The notes under the pieces: model-generated
What the model was told of the DNA's origin: nothing
Seen by the model: the letters and a program-made list of their open reading frames with translations, nothing else
Databases searched by the model: none
Made by a program: the position numbers and the translations under genes
Source: Nonlabens sp.
GTDB taxonomy: Bacteria > Bacteroidota > Bacteroidia > Flavobacteriales > Flavobacteriaceae
Length of the DNA: 8,275 nucleotides
Assembly (NCBI GenBank): GCA_023301395.1
Contig: JALZUY010000128.1
Coordinates: 1 to 8,275, forward strand
Direction: 5' to 3'
Shown: one piece after another, positions 6,561 through 8,275 of the stretch
How positions within the stretch are numbered: position 1 is the first letter of the stretch
Layout of the letters: the number at the start of each line of letters is the position of its first letter

Positions 6561-8204
6561 ATGAAAGGTACTATCAATATTAAAAGACAAATTTTACTTC
6601 CTATTCTAGGAGCTACAATATTCTTTACAACAGCCAGTTTTCAAAATGACTTTTTTGAAATCGCAAAACAGATTGAGATTTTTACAGAAATGTATAAACA
6701 ACTCAATATGAACTATGTAGATGAAACAAATCCTGCAGATTTAATGGATAACGCCATTGAAGGAATGCTTTCAGAACTAGATCCTTATACTAAATACTGG
6801 ACAGAACAAGAGGTTGAAAAGTCTATTATCAATAGACGTGGTGCTTATACAGGAATAGGCGCTGTAGTAAGTACTAGAGGTGATAAAGTAATAATTGTAG
6901 AGCCTTGGAAAGACCTTCCCGCAGATAAAGCTGGGCTCAAAGCCGGCGATGAAATCATAGAAATTGATGGAATAAAACTATCTGATTATAAAGAAAATGC
7001 TGGCGACCTTTTAAAAGGTGGAGCAGATACTGAACTTAAAGTAGTATATAAAAGACAAGGAAAAGAAAAAACAGCAACACTTACTCGTAAAGGTGTTGAG
7101 GTAAATGCAGTACCGTTTTATGAAATGGCTACTCCAGAAATAGGTTATGTCGTATTATCTAAATTTAATGCAAAAGCTTCTAGAGAAACTAAAGCCGCTA
7201 TTGTCGCGCTCAAGGAAAAAGGAGCAACTAAAATCATTCTCGATTTAAGAGGTAATCCAGGTGGATTGCTAAGTGAAGCAGTTGCTGTATCTAATTTATT
7301 TATAGAAAAAGATAAATTGATTACAAGTACACAGTCTGTAATTGAACAATACAACAAAACCTATTTAACTAAGAGACCAGCTTATGATCCAGATATTCCT
7401 GTTGCTGTGCTTATCAATGGTCGTAGTGCCAGTGCCAGCGAAATTGTAAGCGGTAGTATTCAAGATTATGATCGTGGTGTTGTGATAGGTGCTCGTAGTT
7501 TTGGGAAAGGTCTAGTACAACGTCCTAAGCCACTTTCTTACGGAACGCAAGTTAAGATTACCATATCAAGATATTATACACCTAGTGGCCGTTGTATTCA
7601 AGCGCTAGATTACTGGAACCGTGATAAAGATGGAAATGCTGTTCGTACTAAAAAAGAAGATTATAAAGCATTTAAAACAGTAAATAGTGGTCGTACCGTT
7701 TATGATGGTGGTGGAGTTCAACCAGATATCGAGTTAGCAAGTGCTGCCTACTCGCCTATCACAACAGCGTTACTTAAAGAAAATGCCATATTTGATTATG
7801 CAACAGAGTACTATTACGATCATCAAGTAACAGATATGAATGCTTTTCAATTTACAGAAAACGATTTTAATGATTTTTTAAGTTGGATAGAGAAAAAAGG
7901 TTTTGATTTTGATACAGAAACAGAGTCTGCGTTTGCAAAAGCCTTTAAAACTGCCGAAAAAGAAGAACTAGACGATGATATCAGTTCTAGTTATAAAGCA
8001 ATGCAAGTTGCTATTAATGGTGCAAAAAAGAAAGACATCAAAGATAAAAAGGCTGAAATAATGAGTCTTCTTACTGATGAAATCGTAAAAAGGTATTTCT
8101 ATCGAGATGGTTTATATAATTATCAATTAAAATATAATCCTGAGATTCTAGAAGCTGTAAAAGTTCTAGAAGATGAAAATAAATACAAGAAAATCCTTAA
8201 ATAA
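6561..8204 (+). CDS. S41 family C-terminal processing peptidase with PDZ domain
   Basis: The protein has 547 residues, in the range normal for Bacteroidota CtpA/Prc-type enzymes. A hydrophobic segment at residues about 11-26 is a signal peptide or anchor, so the enzyme faces the periplasm. A helical segment (about 30-90) with LDPYTKYW precedes a PDZ domain (about 95-175; GIGAVV and AGLKAGDEI at 124-132). The S41 core follows with ILDLRGNPGGLL and the catalytic dyad: S291, the middle Ser of SASASEI, and K316 in SFGKG, with the family's 25-residue spacing. The last 140 residues form a Lys/Glu-rich helical tail. Such enzymes cut proteins near their C-termini, with the PDZ domain recognising the substrate end; the substrate here is unknown. 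It follows rnpA by 103 nt, and the next gene starts 3 nt after its stop, so those two are probably co-transcribed. Confidence 0.95.
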   Translation: MKGTINIKRQILLPILGATIFFTTASFQNDFFEIAKQIEIFTEMYKQLNMNYVDETNPADLMDNAIEGMLSELDPYTKYWTEQEVEKSIINRRGAYTGIGAVVSTRGDKVIIVEPWKDLPADKAGLKAGDEIIEIDGIKLSDYKENAGDLLKGGADTELKVVYKRQGKEKTATLTRKGVEVNAVPFYEMATPEIGYVVLSKFNAKASRETKAAIVALKEKGATKIILDLRGNPGGLLSEAVAVSNLFIEKDKLITSTQSVIEQYNKTYLTKRPAYDPDIPVAVLINGRSASASEIVSGSIQDYDRGVVIGARSFGKGLVQRPKPLSYGTQVKITISRYYTPSGRCIQALDYWNRDKDGNAVRTKKEDYKAFKTVNSGRTVYDGGGVQPDIELASAAYSPITTALLKENAIFDYATEYYYDHQVTDMNAFQFTENDFNDFLSWIEKKGFDFDTETESAFAKAFKTAEKEELDDDISSSYKAMQVAINGAKKKDIKDKKAEIMSLLTDEIVKRYFYRDGLYNYQLKYNPEILEAVKVLEDENKYKKILK

Positions 8205-8207
8205 AAC

Positions 8208-8275
8208 ATGAAACAAATCATATTTATCTGTGTGTTTCTTTTTGCAATTTGCTCTAGTGCGCAAATTACAGTAAC
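8208..8275 (+). CDS. Start of a secreted protein of unknown function (3' end outside window)
   Basis: Only 22 codons are present. ATG 8208 opens a frame with a clear signal peptide: MK, then a hydrophobic run from about residue 4 to 15, then SSA and a likely signal peptidase I cut between A18 and Q19. There is a Cys at 15, but FAIC is a poor lipobox, so a lipoprotein is less likely. It starts 3 nt after the S41 stop codon, indicating translational or at least transcriptional coupling. It may be an envelope partner or substrate of the S41 peptidase, but nothing in the visible residues identifies a family. Confidence 0.7.
   Translation, partial: MKQIIFICVFLFAICSSAQITV

Noticed and set aside
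7929..7943. Codons for AFAKA in the S41 gene as a remnant of the palindrome, whose bases can also encode AFAKA
   Set aside because: The peptide matches but the DNA agrees at only 11 of 15 positions, and Ala/Lys-rich helices give this peptide easily.

Overview
The window looks like a chromosomal segment of a Flavobacteriaceae-type Bacteroidota, probably marine. The evidence is AT-rich DNA, Bacteroidota-style promoter boxes (TAnnTTTG or close variants), few purine-rich ribosome binding sites, LASC-G lipoprotein signals, and typical Bacteroidota versions of the encoded families. A perfect 16-bp palindrome, CGCTTTCGCGAAAGCG, sits in one intergenic region. From memory I associate it with genomes such as Nonlabens and Dokdonia, but I have not checked this. 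All genes lie on the + strand.

Layout. (1) 1-1389 is the 3' part of a SulP anion-transporter gene: the last membrane helices, a STAS domain and an unusually long C-terminal extension. (2) 1444-3932 is a tight two-gene unit, an MBL-fold metallohydrolase followed 5 nt later by a subtilisin-like (S8) lipoprotein peptidase. It ends in a strong hairpin terminator (3955-3991). (3) 3992-4107 is a regulatory interval with the palindrome, a separate half-copy of it, and a promoter-like sequence. (4) 4108-5970 is a monocistronic M1 (gluzincin) lipoprotein aminopeptidase with its own terminator (5995-6026). (5) 6077-6457 is rnpA, the RNase P protein, with a consensus -7 box almost touching its start codon. 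(6) 6561-8204 is an S41 C-terminal processing peptidase. Three nucleotides after it begins a secreted protein of unknown function, cut by the window edge.

The three peptidases (S8 serine, M1 zinc, S41 Ser/Lys) all carry export signals and have intact catalytic residues, so they should act in the envelope. Terminators and spacing indicate they are transcribed separately and do not form one operon. rnpA is a cytoplasmic tRNA-processing gene inserted between them.

This is mostly ordinary core-genome content. I found no CRISPR array, tRNA, rRNA, insertion sequence, prophage gene or toxin-antitoxin pair, and no convincing undescribed system. The points most worth following up are the palindrome and its half-site inside the M1 promoter, the SulP C-terminal extension, the large insertion between Asp and His in the S8 peptidase, and the possible leaderless rnpA transcript.
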